Shown here: one piece after another, positions 40,180 through 48,478 of the stretch | Position numbering within the stretch: position 1 is the stretch's first letter | How the letters are laid out: every line of letters begins with the position of its first letter | Source: Oxalobacteraceae bacterium | GTDB lineage: Bacteria; Pseudomonadota; Gammaproteobacteria; Burkholderiales; Burkholderiaceae_D | Direction: 5' to 3' | NCBI GenBank assembly: GCA_021299035.1 | Contig: JAJTGD010000007.1 | Span: forward strand, 1 to 64,000 | DNA: 64,000 nt | Position numbers and translations under genes: made by a program | Notes under the pieces: generated by a model | What the model was told of the DNA's origin: nothing | Database searches by the model: none | Seen by the model: only the letters and a program-made list of their open reading frames with translations

Positions 40180-40995
40180 CTAAACGACAAAGCGTAGCGC
40201 GCGCCAGCCTAGCAGCAGCCAGTCGCGCTTGTTAAGCGTGGGACGGTGCCGGAATACATCGAACCCGACCGCCTCGATTTTTTCCAGAATGCGCAGGCCG
40301 CCGAGCACGATCAAGCGCAACTCCCAGCCGAAGCGGCCGGGCATGTCGAGCGCCAGTTGGGCACCTGAGCGCATTAGTTGGCGCGTGCGATCGACTTCAA
40401 AAGCCATTAGCGCACGCCAGCGTGCGTCGACCTCGGCGTCGGCGATTTGCTGCTCACTGACGCCAAAGCGGTGCAAATCCTCCTGCGGCAAGTAAACCCG
40501 GGCTTTGTCCCAGTCGATCGCCACATCCTGCAAAAAATTAATGATTTGTAGCGCGCTGCAGATCGCATCGCTGTGGTCCAAGTGCGGTGGCTGATCCTGC
40601 TTGAACAGCCCGAGCATGATGCGACCGACCGGATTGGCCGAGCGGGCGCAGTAGTCAAGTAGTGCTTCGAATGTCGGGTACCGTGTCTGAACCACATCTT
40701 GGCTGAAGGCTGACAGCAGATCATGCAGAGGACGAGTAGCAAGACCATGCCGCTGTAGCGTATCGGCGAGTTGGTCGAATAAGTCGGTCTGCGGCGGCTC
40801 GCCAGCGTCGATTCGGTTCAATTCGGTGCTGTAGGCCTTGAGTGCTGCGAGCCGCACATCGGGAGGGGCGTCCCCTTCGTCGGCCAAATCGTCCGCGCTA
40901 CGCGCAAAGGCGTAGATCACCCTGACAGACGCCCGCAGGTGAGCCGGCAGCAGCGGCGAGGCGACTGGAAAATTCTCGTAGTGCTGGTTGGGCAT
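40180..40995 (-). CDS. hpnC: Hydroxysqualene synthase HpnC
   Basis: 271 residues from ATG at 40995; MPNQHYENFPVASPLLPAHL matches the family start, and a TTG at 41040 would add 15 unrelated residues. HpnC turns presqualene diphosphate into hydroxysqualene. Asp motifs are SADDLADEG (residues 33-41) and NFLQDVAIDWDKARVYLP. With hpnD and hpnE it gives squalene, the substrate for hopanoid or C30 carotenoid synthesis. No squalene-hopene cyclase gene is in the window. Confidence 0.92.
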   Translation of the reverse strand: MPNQHYENFPVASPLLPAHLRASVRVIYAFARSADDLADEGDAPPDVRLAALKAYSTELNRIDAGEPPQTDLFDQLADTLQRHGLATRPLHDLLSAFSQDVVQTRYPTFEALLDYCARSANPVGRIMLGLFKQDQPPHLDHSDAICSALQIINFLQDVAIDWDKARVYLPQEDLHRFGVSEQQIADAEVDARWRALMAFEVDRTRQLMRSGAQLALDMPGRFGWELRLIVLGGLRILEKIEAVGFDVFRHRPTLNKRDWLLLGWRALRFVV

Positions 40996-41196
40996 TTGGA
41001 GCAACGCTGTCAAGTTGTGATGGTGTCTTGCCGGATCCAAGGTGCCGTTTGCCAGGCGCCATCCCGCCAGCGACAGCGTCTGATTTGGGGATCGCGGAGC
41101 CGCAGTCTAAATGAAATTCCGTACGTCGCAGTTTTCCCGCCGCGTCTTGGTCTTGTTCGACAGGCAGCCGATTGGGCTGTTCGGCGCGTTTTCAAG

Positions 41197-41270
41197 TAAA
41201 ATCGAGGGCTGAAGTCAAACAGCCACTACCATGGCGACGCAGGGCGACCGCTTTGACGCAGGGTCGCCCT
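41197..41270 (+). promoter_or_regulatory. Possible promoter and hairpin ahead of tRNA-Leu
   Basis: TAAAAT at 41197-41202 may be a -10 box. A perfect 9-pair hairpin AGGGCGACC/GGTCGCCCT at 41241-41270 with a 12-base loop follows and is succeeded by TTGCATTTCTT. It may be a leader structure or weak terminator. The rest of the stretch from 40996 to 41320 shows no gene. Confidence 0.4.
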
Positions 41271-41320
41271 TTGCATTTCTTAAAACGGACCGGCAAACCC
41301 TCTGGGACCAGTTCGTTGCG

Positions 41321-41407
41321 GCGAGGATGGCGAAATTGGTAGACGCACCAGGTTTAGGTCCTGACGCCAGCAATGGTGTGGGGGTTCGAGTCCCCCTCCT
41401 CGCACCA
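41321..41407 (+). tRNA. tRNA-Leu (anticodon UAG)
   Basis: 87 bases with an encoded CCA. Acceptor GCGAGGA (41321-41327) pairs with TCCTCGC (41397-41403). The anticodon TAG is at 41355-41357 in a TTTAGGT loop; a long variable arm marks it as class II; the T loop reads GGGGGTTCGAGTCCCCC. It reads leucine CUN codons. tig starts 33 bases after it. Confidence 0.95.
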
Positions 41408-41439
41408 GACAACTTGTTTAACCTTTTTGGACGATTCAC

Positions 41440-42774
41440 ATGGCAACTGCTGTTGAAACCCTGGAAAAACTCGAGCGCCGCATTACCCTGACCGTGCCGT
41501 TGGCCGAGGTCAATGAGGAGGTCGAGAAGCGCCTCAAGGTGCGCGCGCGTAGTGCAAAGTTCCCGGGCTTCCGGCCGGGCAAGGCCCCGCTGAAGATGGT
41601 GGCTGCACAATTTGGTGCCATCGTCGAGAGCGAAGTGCTGAACGACAAAGTAGGCCGCGCATTCGGTACTGTGACCGCAGAAAACAACCTGCGCGTGGCG
41701 GGTTTTCCTCGCATCGAGCCGAAAGCCGATGAGCAGGTCGACGGCGCGCTAGTATTTCAAGCCACCTTCGAGGTTTACCCCGAAGTGAAACTGGGCGATC
41801 TGTCAGGCATCGAAGTGGAGAAGAGCGTCGCGCAAGTGACGGATGCCGAGATCGACAAAACCATCGATATTCTGCGTCGCCAACGCGTGCACTTTCACAC
41901 CAAAGGCGAAGCCGGCGAGCATGGCGATGGCGGACCCGATGCGTCTGCGCAGAATGGCGACCGCGTGACGATTGATTTCGTCGGCCGGATTGATGGCGTT
42001 GAGTTCAGCGGCGGCAAGGGCGAGAACTTCCCCTTCCTGCTCGGCGAAGGTCAGATGTTGAAAGAATTCGAAGAAGCCGTGGTTGGCCTGAAGCAGGGTG
42101 AGTCCAAGACTTTCCCGCTCACCTTCCCTGAGGATTACCACGGCAAGGAAGTTGCGGGCAAAAAAGCAGAATTCACCATCACGCTGAAAAAAGTCGAATG
42201 GGCCCACATGCCTGACGTCGACAGCCATTTCGCGGAAAGCCTCGGCGTGCCCGGCGGCGACATGCAAAAAATGCGCGACGATATCCGCGCCAACCTTGAG
42301 CGTGAAGTCGGAAGCCGGGTCAAGGCTAAAACCAAAACCAGCGTGCTGGATGCACTTGCCAAGGTGGTAGTACTGGACGTGCCAAAGGCCTTGCTAGAGC
42401 AAGATGCCGAGCGGCTCGTCGAGTTCATGCGTCAAGACATGCGCCAGCGTGGCATGCAGGTGCAGGATTTGCCGATTTCGCCAGATATGTTCACCGACCA
42501 AGCTGATCGTCGCGTGCGCATCGGCCTGATCATGTCAGAGCTGGTGAAGGCCAATACCCTGCAAGCCACCGGTGAGCAGGTACGTGCATGGATAGAAGAC
42601 TTCGCCAAAGCCTACGAAAATCCAGAGCAGGTTGTGAAGCACTACCTGAGCGACCGCAACCGTTTGGCGGACGTCGAGGCGATGGTGGTTGAAGAGAATG
42701 TGGTCAACTATGTGCTGTCGAAGGCGAAGGTCACTGAGAAACAGGTCCCGTTCGATGAACTGATGAACGGCTGA
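41440..42774 (+). CDS. tig: Trigger factor
   Basis: 444 residues, normal length. Ribosome-bound chaperone and peptidyl-prolyl isomerase. The N-terminal ribosome-binding signature is [15 protein letters not shown] near residue 38; the FKBP-like domain spans about 160-250 ([37 protein letters not shown]); the rest is the helical chaperone domain. It carries an Ala/Gly/His loop ([18 protein letters not shown]) just before the FKBP part. The order tig-clpP-clpX-lon is conserved. Confidence 0.96.
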   Translation: MATAVETLEKLERRITLTVPLAEVNEEVEKRLKVRARSAKFPGFRPGKAPLKMVAAQFGAIVESEVLNDKVGRAFGTVTAENNLRVAGFPRIEPKADEQVDGALVFQATFEVYPEVKLGDLSGIEVEKSVAQVTDAEIDKTIDILRRQRVHFHTKGEAGEHGDGGPDASAQNGDRVTIDFVGRIDGVEFSGGKGENFPFLLGEGQMLKEFEEAVVGLKQGESKTFPLTFPEDYHGKEVAGKKAEFTITLKKVEWAHMPDVDSHFAESLGVPGGDMQKMRDDIRANLEREVGSRVKAKTKTSVLDALAKVVVLDVPKALLEQDAERLVEFMRQDMRQRGMQVQDLPISPDMFTDQADRRVRIGLIMSELVKANTLQATGEQVRAWIEDFAKAYENPEQVVKHYLSDRNRLADVEAMVVEENVVNYVLSKAKVTEKQVPFDELMNG

Positions 42775-42803
42775 TCGAATAACCTCCCACTACAGGAAAC
42801 ACC

Positions 42804-43430
42804 ATGACAGATTTTCATCGCAAGTCCGCCCTCGACACAGACATGCTCGGCATGGTGCCGATGGTCATCGAGCAGAGCGGCCGCGGCGAGCGTGCTTACG
42901 ATATCTACTCGCGCTTGTTGAAAGAGCGGGTGATTTTTCTGGTTGGGCCGGTGAATGATCACACTGCCAATTTGGTCGTGGCACAGTTATTGTTCCTGGA
43001 GAGCGAGAACCCGGACAAAGACATCTCGTTGTACATCAACTCGCCGGGGGGCTCGGTGTCGGCCGGTTTGGCCATCTACGACACCATGCAGTTCATTAAA
43101 CCGGACGTATCGACGCTCTGCACGGGTCTGGCTGCCTCGATGGGCGCCTTCCTGCTGGCAGCCGGTGCCAAGGACAAGCGCTTCTCGCTGCCTAACTCCC
43201 GCATCATGATTCACCAGCCACTTGGCGGAGCATCCGGTCAGGCCGCAGACATCGAGATTCAAGCGCGAGAGATCCTCTACCTGCGCGAGCGGCTGAACGC
43301 GATCTTGGCGGAAAAAACCGGCCAGAGCATCGATCAGATCGCCAAAGATACTGATCGAGATAACTTCATGTCGGCAGAGCAGGCGGTTGAATACGGCATG
43401 ATCGACAAGGTTCTGACCCACCGTAGCTAA
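42804..43430 (+). CDS. clpP: ATP-dependent Clp protease proteolytic subunit ClpP
   Basis: 208 residues; ACAGGAAA stands ahead of the ATG. Serine protease that forms a 14-subunit barrel fed by ClpX or ClpA. Catalytic Ser about residue 112 in [14 protein letters not shown], His in [14 protein letters not shown], Asp in the [13 protein letters not shown] region. The first about 14 residues (up to [19 protein letters not shown]) are a propeptide that is normally removed. 29 bases after tig. Confidence 0.97.
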   Translation: MTDFHRKSALDTDMLGMVPMVIEQSGRGERAYDIYSRLLKERVIFLVGPVNDHTANLVVAQLLFLESENPDKDISLYINSPGGSVSAGLAIYDTMQFIKPDVSTLCTGLAASMGAFLLAAGAKDKRFSLPNSRIMIHQPLGGASGQAADIEIQAREILYLRERLNAILAEKTGQSIDQIAKDTDRDNFMSAEQAVEYGMIDKVLTHRS

Positions 43431-43582
43431 TGGCGGAATACCGTTCGATGGCCGGTAGTTTTTTCAGATAGACAACATTGTCATTTAGTCTAATCTAGGC
43501 TCGGCTCGGGTTACCCTATCTCGGGGTGACGGATTCCGCTTTCACAGGTAAGATCCCCGTATATTCACGGTATTAGACAGCC

Positions 43583-44848
43583 ATGTCCGAGAAGAAGTCA
43601 TCCAGCGGCGAGAAGTTGCTCTATTGCTCATTTTGCGGCAAGAGTCAGCACGAGGTCAAAAAACTGATCGCCGGCCCGTCGGTGTTCATCTGTGATGAGT
43701 GCATCGATCTTTGCAATGACATTATTCGTGATGAGGCATCGGCGGTGGAAACCGTCACGCCAAAATCCGATCTACCCACGCCGCAAGAAATTTGCGATTT
43801 GCTTGGTCAATATGTCATCGGGCAAGAGGCCGCCAAGCGCACGCTTTCGGTGGCTGTTTACAACCACTACAAACGGCTGCGCCATCTCGATAAAAAAGAT
43901 GAAGTGGAGCTGGCCAAAAGCAATATTCTGCTGATTGGTCCCACAGGTTCGGGTAAGACGCTATTGGCGCAGACTTTGGCGCGTATGCTGAACGTGCCAT
44001 TTGTGATTGCTGATGCGACTACCTTGACTGAAGCTGGCTACGTCGGCGAAGACGTCGAGAACATCATCCAGAAGCTGCTGCAAAACTGTAATTACGAGGT
44101 TGAAAAAGCCCAAAAGGGTATTGTCTACATCGACGAGATCGACAAAATTTCGCGCAAGTCAGACAACCCCTCCATCACCCGTGATGTTTCGGGAGAAGGC
44201 GTACAGCAGGCGCTGCTGAAGCTGGTCGAGGGCACCATGGCATCGGTGCCGCCTCAGGGTGGACGTAAGCACCCGAACCAGGATTTCGTTCAGATCGATA
44301 CCACCAATATCCTGTTTATTTGCGGCGGCGCGTTCGATGGGCTGGCAAAAATCATCTCCGATCGTTCCGAGAAAAGTGGCATCGGTTTTTCAGCGACCGT
44401 GAAGAGCAAGAGCACGAGCCGCGACAGCCAGAAGATGCAGGATGTCGAGCCAGAAGATCTGATCAAGTTTGGCCTGATTCCAGAACTGGTGGGGCGCTTG
44501 CCAGTGGTCGCAACGCTGGCAGAATTGACTGAGGATGCCCTCATACAGATTCTGGTCGAGCCCAAGAACGCGCTGATCAAGCAGTACAGCAAGCTGCTTG
44601 AAATGGAGGGTGCGGAACTCGAAGTTCGCCCTGGGGCGTTACATGCGATTGCCAAGAAGGCGATCGCTCGCAAGACGGGTGCCCGTGGACTCCGCTCGAT
44701 TGTTGAGCACTCGCTCATGGATGTGATGTTCGAGCTGCCAAATGAGCAGAACGTGGCCAAGGTCGTGATCGACGAGAACACCATCACCAATGGCGGCAAG
44801 CCGCTCTTGATTTACCACGAGCAGCCCAAAGTGTCCGGCGCCAAATAA
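43583..44848 (+). CDS. clpX: ClpX, unfoldase subunit of the Clp protease
   Basis: 421 residues. AAA+ unfoldase for ClpP; recognises ssrA-tagged proteins, linking it to smpB in this window. Zinc-binding domain Cys15, Cys18, Cys37, Cys40; Walker A GPTGSGKT at 119-126; Walker [11 protein letters not shown]; the pore loop GYVGEDVE; the ClpP-docking IGF loop appears as SGIGFSATV. The gap of 152 bases after clpP may hold a separate promoter, but no convincing boxes are visible. Confidence 0.97.
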   Translation: MSEKKSSSGEKLLYCSFCGKSQHEVKKLIAGPSVFICDECIDLCNDIIRDEASAVETVTPKSDLPTPQEICDLLGQYVIGQEAAKRTLSVAVYNHYKRLRHLDKKDEVELAKSNILLIGPTGSGKTLLAQTLARMLNVPFVIADATTLTEAGYVGEDVENIIQKLLQNCNYEVEKAQKGIVYIDEIDKISRKSDNPSITRDVSGEGVQQALLKLVEGTMASVPPQGGRKHPNQDFVQIDTTNILFICGGAFDGLAKIISDRSEKSGIGFSATVKSKSTSRDSQKMQDVEPEDLIKFGLIPELVGRLPVVATLAELTEDALIQILVEPKNALIKQYSKLLEMEGAELEVRPGALHAIAKKAIARKTGARGLRSIVEHSLMDVMFELPNEQNVAKVVIDENTITNGGKPLLIYHEQPKVSGAK

Positions 44849-44956
44849 AGGCCGAATTCCCTGACAAACTCGCAATTTCTTGCTGAAAAACAGCAATTCA
44901 GCAACGATTTCTGAACAAACGCAGTACAATCAAGTCCAAATGTCAGGGCTTCCACT

Positions 44957-44994
44957 GAAAAGCCACCGGGAAAACCCTCTCGAGTGGCTTTTTT
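44957..44994 (+). terminator. Terminator downstream of clpX
   Basis: AAAAGCCAC at 44958-44966 pairs with GTGGCTTTT at 44984-44992 and the T-run continues to 44994. A second small hairpin, TTGCTG/CAGCAA, precedes it at 44880-44896. Confidence 0.8.
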
Positions 44995-45121
44995 CGTTCT
45001 TTTTCCCCGAAAAGGCGTCATGAAAAGCCTGTTTCAGCCGATTCTCCCTTCAGAAGACCGGCCAAAAGCGGGTTTTCTCGTGCCTCGGAGTAGGATTAGG
45101 TCCTTTCGGTTGCGCATAGGC

Positions 45122-45149
45122 CTTGCTTTTCCGGTCTTTGCGCCAACAT
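45122..45149 (+). promoter_or_regulatory. Weak heat-shock (sigma-32-like) promoter candidate of lon
   Basis: CTTGCTT at 45122-45128 and CCAACAT at 45143-45149 with 14 bases between, the spacing expected for sigma-32 (CTTGAAA-N13-15-CCCCATNT). The match is partial. The 3' end is 29 bases ahead of the lon ATG. The rest of 44849-45178 holds only the clpX terminator and a short hairpin. Confidence 0.3.
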
Positions 45150-45178
45150 GCAGTAAAGCATTCACTTAAAGGCGCATC

Positions 45179-47593
45179 ATGACGATCACAGATCACACCA
45201 CCGAACCCACCCAGTTGCCGCTGCTTCCCTTGCGTGATGTCGTGGTTTTCCCGCATATGGTGATCCCTTTGTTCGTTGGTCGCCCGAAGTCGATCAAGGC
45301 GCTCGAGGCTGCGATGGAGCAGGGCAAGAGCATCATGCTGGCCGCCCAGAAGGCGGCGACCAAGGATGAGCCATCGGCTGACGATATCTACGAGATCGGC
45401 TGCATTGCGAATATTTTGCAAATGCTGAAATTGCCCGACGGCACCGTGAAGGTACTGGTCGAGGGTGCCCAGCGCGCCCGGATTCACCATATCAGCGAGA
45501 CTGAGACCCACTTCATGGCTGATCTGTCGCCAGTGGAGTCTGAGTCCGGTGACGATGCTGAGGTCGAGGCTATGCGGCGCGCGATCGTTCAGCAATTTGA
45601 CCAGTATGTGAAGCTGAACAAGAAGATCCCCCCTGAAATTCTGACCTCGCTGGCAGGTATTGATGATGCCGGTCGTCTGGCCGATACGATCGCGGCGCAC
45701 TTGCCGCTTAAGCTGGAGCAAAAGCAAAAGATCCTGGAAATTTTCAATGTCTCCAAGCGGCATGAGCATCTGCTCGGACAGCTAGAGGCCGAGCTGGATA
45801 TTCTGCAGGTCGAGAAGCGTATCCGTGGTCGCGTCAAGCGCCAGATGGAGAAATCGCAGCGCGAGTATTACCTGAACGAACAAGTCAAGGCGATCCAGAA
45901 AGAACTTGGCGAAGGCGAAGAGGGCGCGGACCTCGAAGAACTCGACAAGAAAATCATCGCTGCCAAGATGCCGAAAGAGGCGCGCGAGAAAGCACAAAGC
46001 GAGTTGAAAAAACTGAAGCTGATGTCACCCATGTCGGCTGAGGCGACCGTAGTGCGTAACTACATCGATATTCTGATCGGTCTTCCGTGGCGCAAGAAAT
46101 CCAAGGTCAACAATGACCTCGCGCACGCCGAGAAAGTGCTGGAAGATGATCACTACGGTCTCGACAAGATCAAGGAACGCATTCTTGAGTACCTCGCGGT
46201 TCAGCAGCGGGTTGAGAAGGTGAAGGCACCGATTTTGTGCTTCGTTGGCCCACCGGGTGTGGGTAAAACCTCACTGGGTCAGTCAATTGCGCGTGCCACC
46301 AACCGTAAGTTCGTGCGCATGGCCTTGGGTGGTGTACGTGACGAGGCAGAGATCCGCGGTCATCGCCGTACCTATATCGGCTCCATGCCGGGCAAGATTC
46401 TGCAGAGTCTGGCCAAGTCAGGTGTGCGTAATCCGCTCTTTTTGCTCGACGAGATCGACAAACTCGGCCAGGATTTCCGTGGTGATCCATCGTCTGCCTT
46501 GCTGGAGGTGTTGGACCCGGAGCAGAACCACACTTTCAGCGATCATTACGTCGAGGTGGATTTCGATTTGTCGGACGTGATGTTTGTCGCGACGTCTAAC
46601 AGCTTCAATATCCCACCCGCCTTGCTCGATCGGATGGAAGTGATTCGTCTTGCGGGTTATACCGAGGATGAAAAGCTGAATATCGCCAAGCGCTATCTGT
46701 TGCCCAAACAGGTCAAGAACAATGGCTTGAAAGAAAACGAGATCGTGATCGCCGAACCGGCAATTCGCGACATTATTCGCTACTACACGCGTGAAGCCGG
46801 TGTGCGTTCGCTTGATCGTGAGATCTCGAAAATCTGCCGCAAGGTCGTGAAGATGTTGCTGCTGAAAGGCGGCGAAAAGAAAATCGCGGTCAGCAGTCGT
46901 AATCTCGACAAATTCCTTGGGGTGCGACGCTATGACTTTGGCGTCGCCGAGAAAGAAAATCAGATTGGTCAGGTCGTTGGCTTGGCCTGGACGGAGGTCG
47001 GTGGTGATTTGCTGACCATAGAAGCGATGACCATGCCCGGTAAGGGCAATACGATTCGGACTGGTACGCTTGGCGATGTGATGAAAGAATCCATCGAAGC
47101 TGCACGTACAGTGGTTCGTAGTCGCGCGCGCATCTTGGGTATCCCGAATGATGTCTTCGATAAGACAGATATTCATATCCACGTGCCAGAGGGTGCGACG
47201 CCGAAAGATGGCCCATCAGCAGGCATTGCGATGACGACGGCGCTGGTGTCCGTGTTCACGGGTATTCCGGTACGTGCGGACGTTGCCATGACAGGCGAGA
47301 TCACCCTGCGCGGTGAGGTGTTGCCCATCGGTGGTTTGAAAGAAAAATTGTTGGCAGCGATGCGCGGCGGTATCAAAACTGTTTTGATCCCCGAGCAAAA
47401 CGTCAAAGATCTCGCCGAAATTCCGGCCAACGTAAAAAATGCTTTGGAGATCGTGTCAGTTCGTTGGATTGACAAGGTGCTTGACATCGCACTTGAGCGT
47501 AAACCAGTGCCAATTCCGGAGGAAGAAGTCAGCGCAGAAAGTGCGACCGCAGCAACAGAGAAGCAAGCTGAACCACGCGTGGTGAAGCACTAA
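45179..47593 (+). CDS. lon: ATP-dependent protease Lon
   Basis: 804 residues, full length. Degrades damaged proteins and many regulators. N-terminal substrate domain (LPLLPLRDVVVFPHMVIPLF), AAA+ domain with Walker A GPPGVGKT at 357-364 and LFLLDEIDKLGQDFRGDP, and the C-terminal protease domain with the Ser/Lys dyad: Ser about 680 in PKDGPSAGIAMTTAL and Lys in GGLKEKLLAAMRGG. The last about 30 residues are Glu/Ala-rich. Ends at a terminator; hupB follows, as in E. coli. Confidence 0.97.
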   Translation: MTITDHTTEPTQLPLLPLRDVVVFPHMVIPLFVGRPKSIKALEAAMEQGKSIMLAAQKAATKDEPSADDIYEIGCIANILQMLKLPDGTVKVLVEGAQRARIHHISETETHFMADLSPVESESGDDAEVEAMRRAIVQQFDQYVKLNKKIPPEILTSLAGIDDAGRLADTIAAHLPLKLEQKQKILEIFNVSKRHEHLLGQLEAELDILQVEKRIRGRVKRQMEKSQREYYLNEQVKAIQKELGEGEEGADLEELDKKIIAAKMPKEAREKAQSELKKLKLMSPMSAEATVVRNYIDILIGLPWRKKSKVNNDLAHAEKVLEDDHYGLDKIKERILEYLAVQQRVEKVKAPILCFVGPPGVGKTSLGQSIARATNRKFVRMALGGVRDEAEIRGHRRTYIGSMPGKILQSLAKSGVRNPLFLLDEIDKLGQDFRGDPSSALLEVLDPEQNHTFSDHYVEVDFDLSDVMFVATSNSFNIPPALLDRMEVIRLAGYTEDEKLNIAKRYLLPKQVKNNGLKENEIVIAEPAIRDIIRYYTREAGVRSLDREISKICRKVVKMLLLKGGEKKIAVSSRNLDKFLGVRRYDFGVAEKENQIGQVVGLAWTEVGGDLLTIEAMTMPGKGNTIRTGTLGDVMKESIEAARTVVRSRARILGIPNDVFDKTDIHIHVPEGATPKDGPSAGIAMTTALVSVFTGIPVRADVAMTGEITLRGEVLPIGGLKEKLLAAMRGGIKTVLIPEQNVKDLAEIPANVKNALEIVSVRWIDKVLDIALERKPVPIPEEEVSAESATAATEKQAEPRVVKH

Positions 47594-47615
47594 AAATCAT
47601 TCGTGCTTACCACAG

Positions 47616-47641
47616 AAAAGCGCTCTTCGGAGCGCTTTTTC
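47616..47641 (+). terminator. Terminator of lon
   Basis: AAAAGCGCTC, loop TTCG, GAGCGCTTTTT: a stable UUCG tetraloop stem with a following T-run. Confidence 0.92.
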
Positions 47642-47736
47642 TTTGCGCCAAGGATGGATTTTTTTGCATTTGAGCGAAAGAGATGCTCATCCTGATAACG
47701 AAACGGATGCAACTCTGACAGTCTCAGGCAAATTTC

Positions 47737-47766
47737 TTGACACTCGCGTGTGCTGCCGAGTTTAAT
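47737..47766 (+). promoter_or_regulatory. Sigma-70 promoter of hupB
   Basis: Perfect -35 TTGACA at 47737-47742, 18-base spacer, -10 TTTAAT at 47761-47766. The leader to the GTG at 47870 is about 95 bases. Confidence 0.75.
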
Positions 47767-47869
47767 AGCCCCTCGCTGCGGCTATGCGACGCCGTCTGCG
47801 GTCAAGCGGTCGTCAATAACCGCTTGTCTTCGGAAGAACAATCTCAACTATATGCCTGAGGGGAATTCA

Positions 47870-48142
47870 GTGAACAAAACTGAACTAATTGATGAAATCG
47901 CGAAAGCGGCGGACATCTCGAAAGCCTCCGCCAGTCGTGCACTGGAAGCCATGATCGATGCAGTTGCTCATACCTTGAAAAAAGGCGACACGGTAACCTT
48001 GGCCGGTTTTGGTACTTTTGCTGTGACTGCACGTGCTGAACGTATCGGACGTAACCCACGTACGCGTGAAGAGATCAAGATTCCGGCATCGAAGGTGCCG
48101 AAATTCAAACCTGGCAAGGCCTTGAAAGATGCGCTAAACTAA
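47870..48142 (+). CDS. hupB: DNA-binding protein HU-beta
   Basis: 90 residues from GTG at 47870, decided by GAGGGGA seven bases ahead and by the family start [17 protein letters not shown]. Histone-like dimer that bends and compacts DNA. The arm carries the conserved [20 protein letters not shown] with its DNA-intercalating proline, and the C-terminus is [14 protein letters not shown]. Own promoter upstream. Confidence 0.96.
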   Translation: MNKTELIDEIAKAADISKASASRALEAMIDAVAHTLKKGDTVTLAGFGTFAVTARAERIGRNPRTREEIKIPASKVPKFKPGKALKDALN

Positions 48143-48211
48143 TGGTTTGCCCGACGTGGTGACAAACGTCGGCGCGGACTGACTAGCGCGGACGTCATTC
48201 AGGTTTCCGGC

Positions 48212-48287
48212 GGGTGCTTAGCTCAGTTGGTAGAGCGGCGCCCTTACAAGGCGTAGGTCGGGAGTTCGAGCCTCTCAGCACCCACCA
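48212..48287 (+). tRNA. tRNA-Val (anticodon UAC)
   Basis: 76 bases with CCA encoded. Acceptor GGGTGCT (48212-48218) pairs with AGCACCC (48277-48283); D arm TAGCTCAGTTGGTAGAGC; anticodon TAC at 48245-48247; T loop TTCGAGC. Confidence 0.96.
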
Positions 48288-48314
48288 ACAAGTCAGCTGC
48301 ATAGCGTAGTTTCA

Positions 48315-48391
48315 GGAGTGGTAGTTCAGTCGGTTAGAATACCGGCCTGTCACGCCGGGGGTCGCGGGTTCGAGTCCCGTCCACTCCGCCA
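48315..48391 (+). tRNA. tRNA-Asp (anticodon GUC)
   Basis: 77 bases with CCA encoded. Acceptor GGAGTGG (48315-48321) pairs with CCACTCC (48381-48387); anticodon GTC at 48349-48351; T arm CGGGTTCGAGTCCCG. It lies 27 bases after tRNA-Val; both are probably cut from one transcript ending at the terminator just downstream. Confidence 0.96.
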
Positions 48392-48398
48392 GACCCAG

Positions 48399-48427
48399 AA
48401 AGGCGAACCCAGTGTTCGCCTTTTTTT
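48399..48427 (+). terminator. Terminator after tRNA-Val/tRNA-Asp
   Basis: AAGGCGAAC, loop CCAGT, GTTCGCCTT with seven Ts to 48427. Confidence 0.92.
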
Positions 48428-48478
48428 ATGCATCACATAATGATTAGCCCGACCACGGGCAAGGACTAAGAGTGCGCC

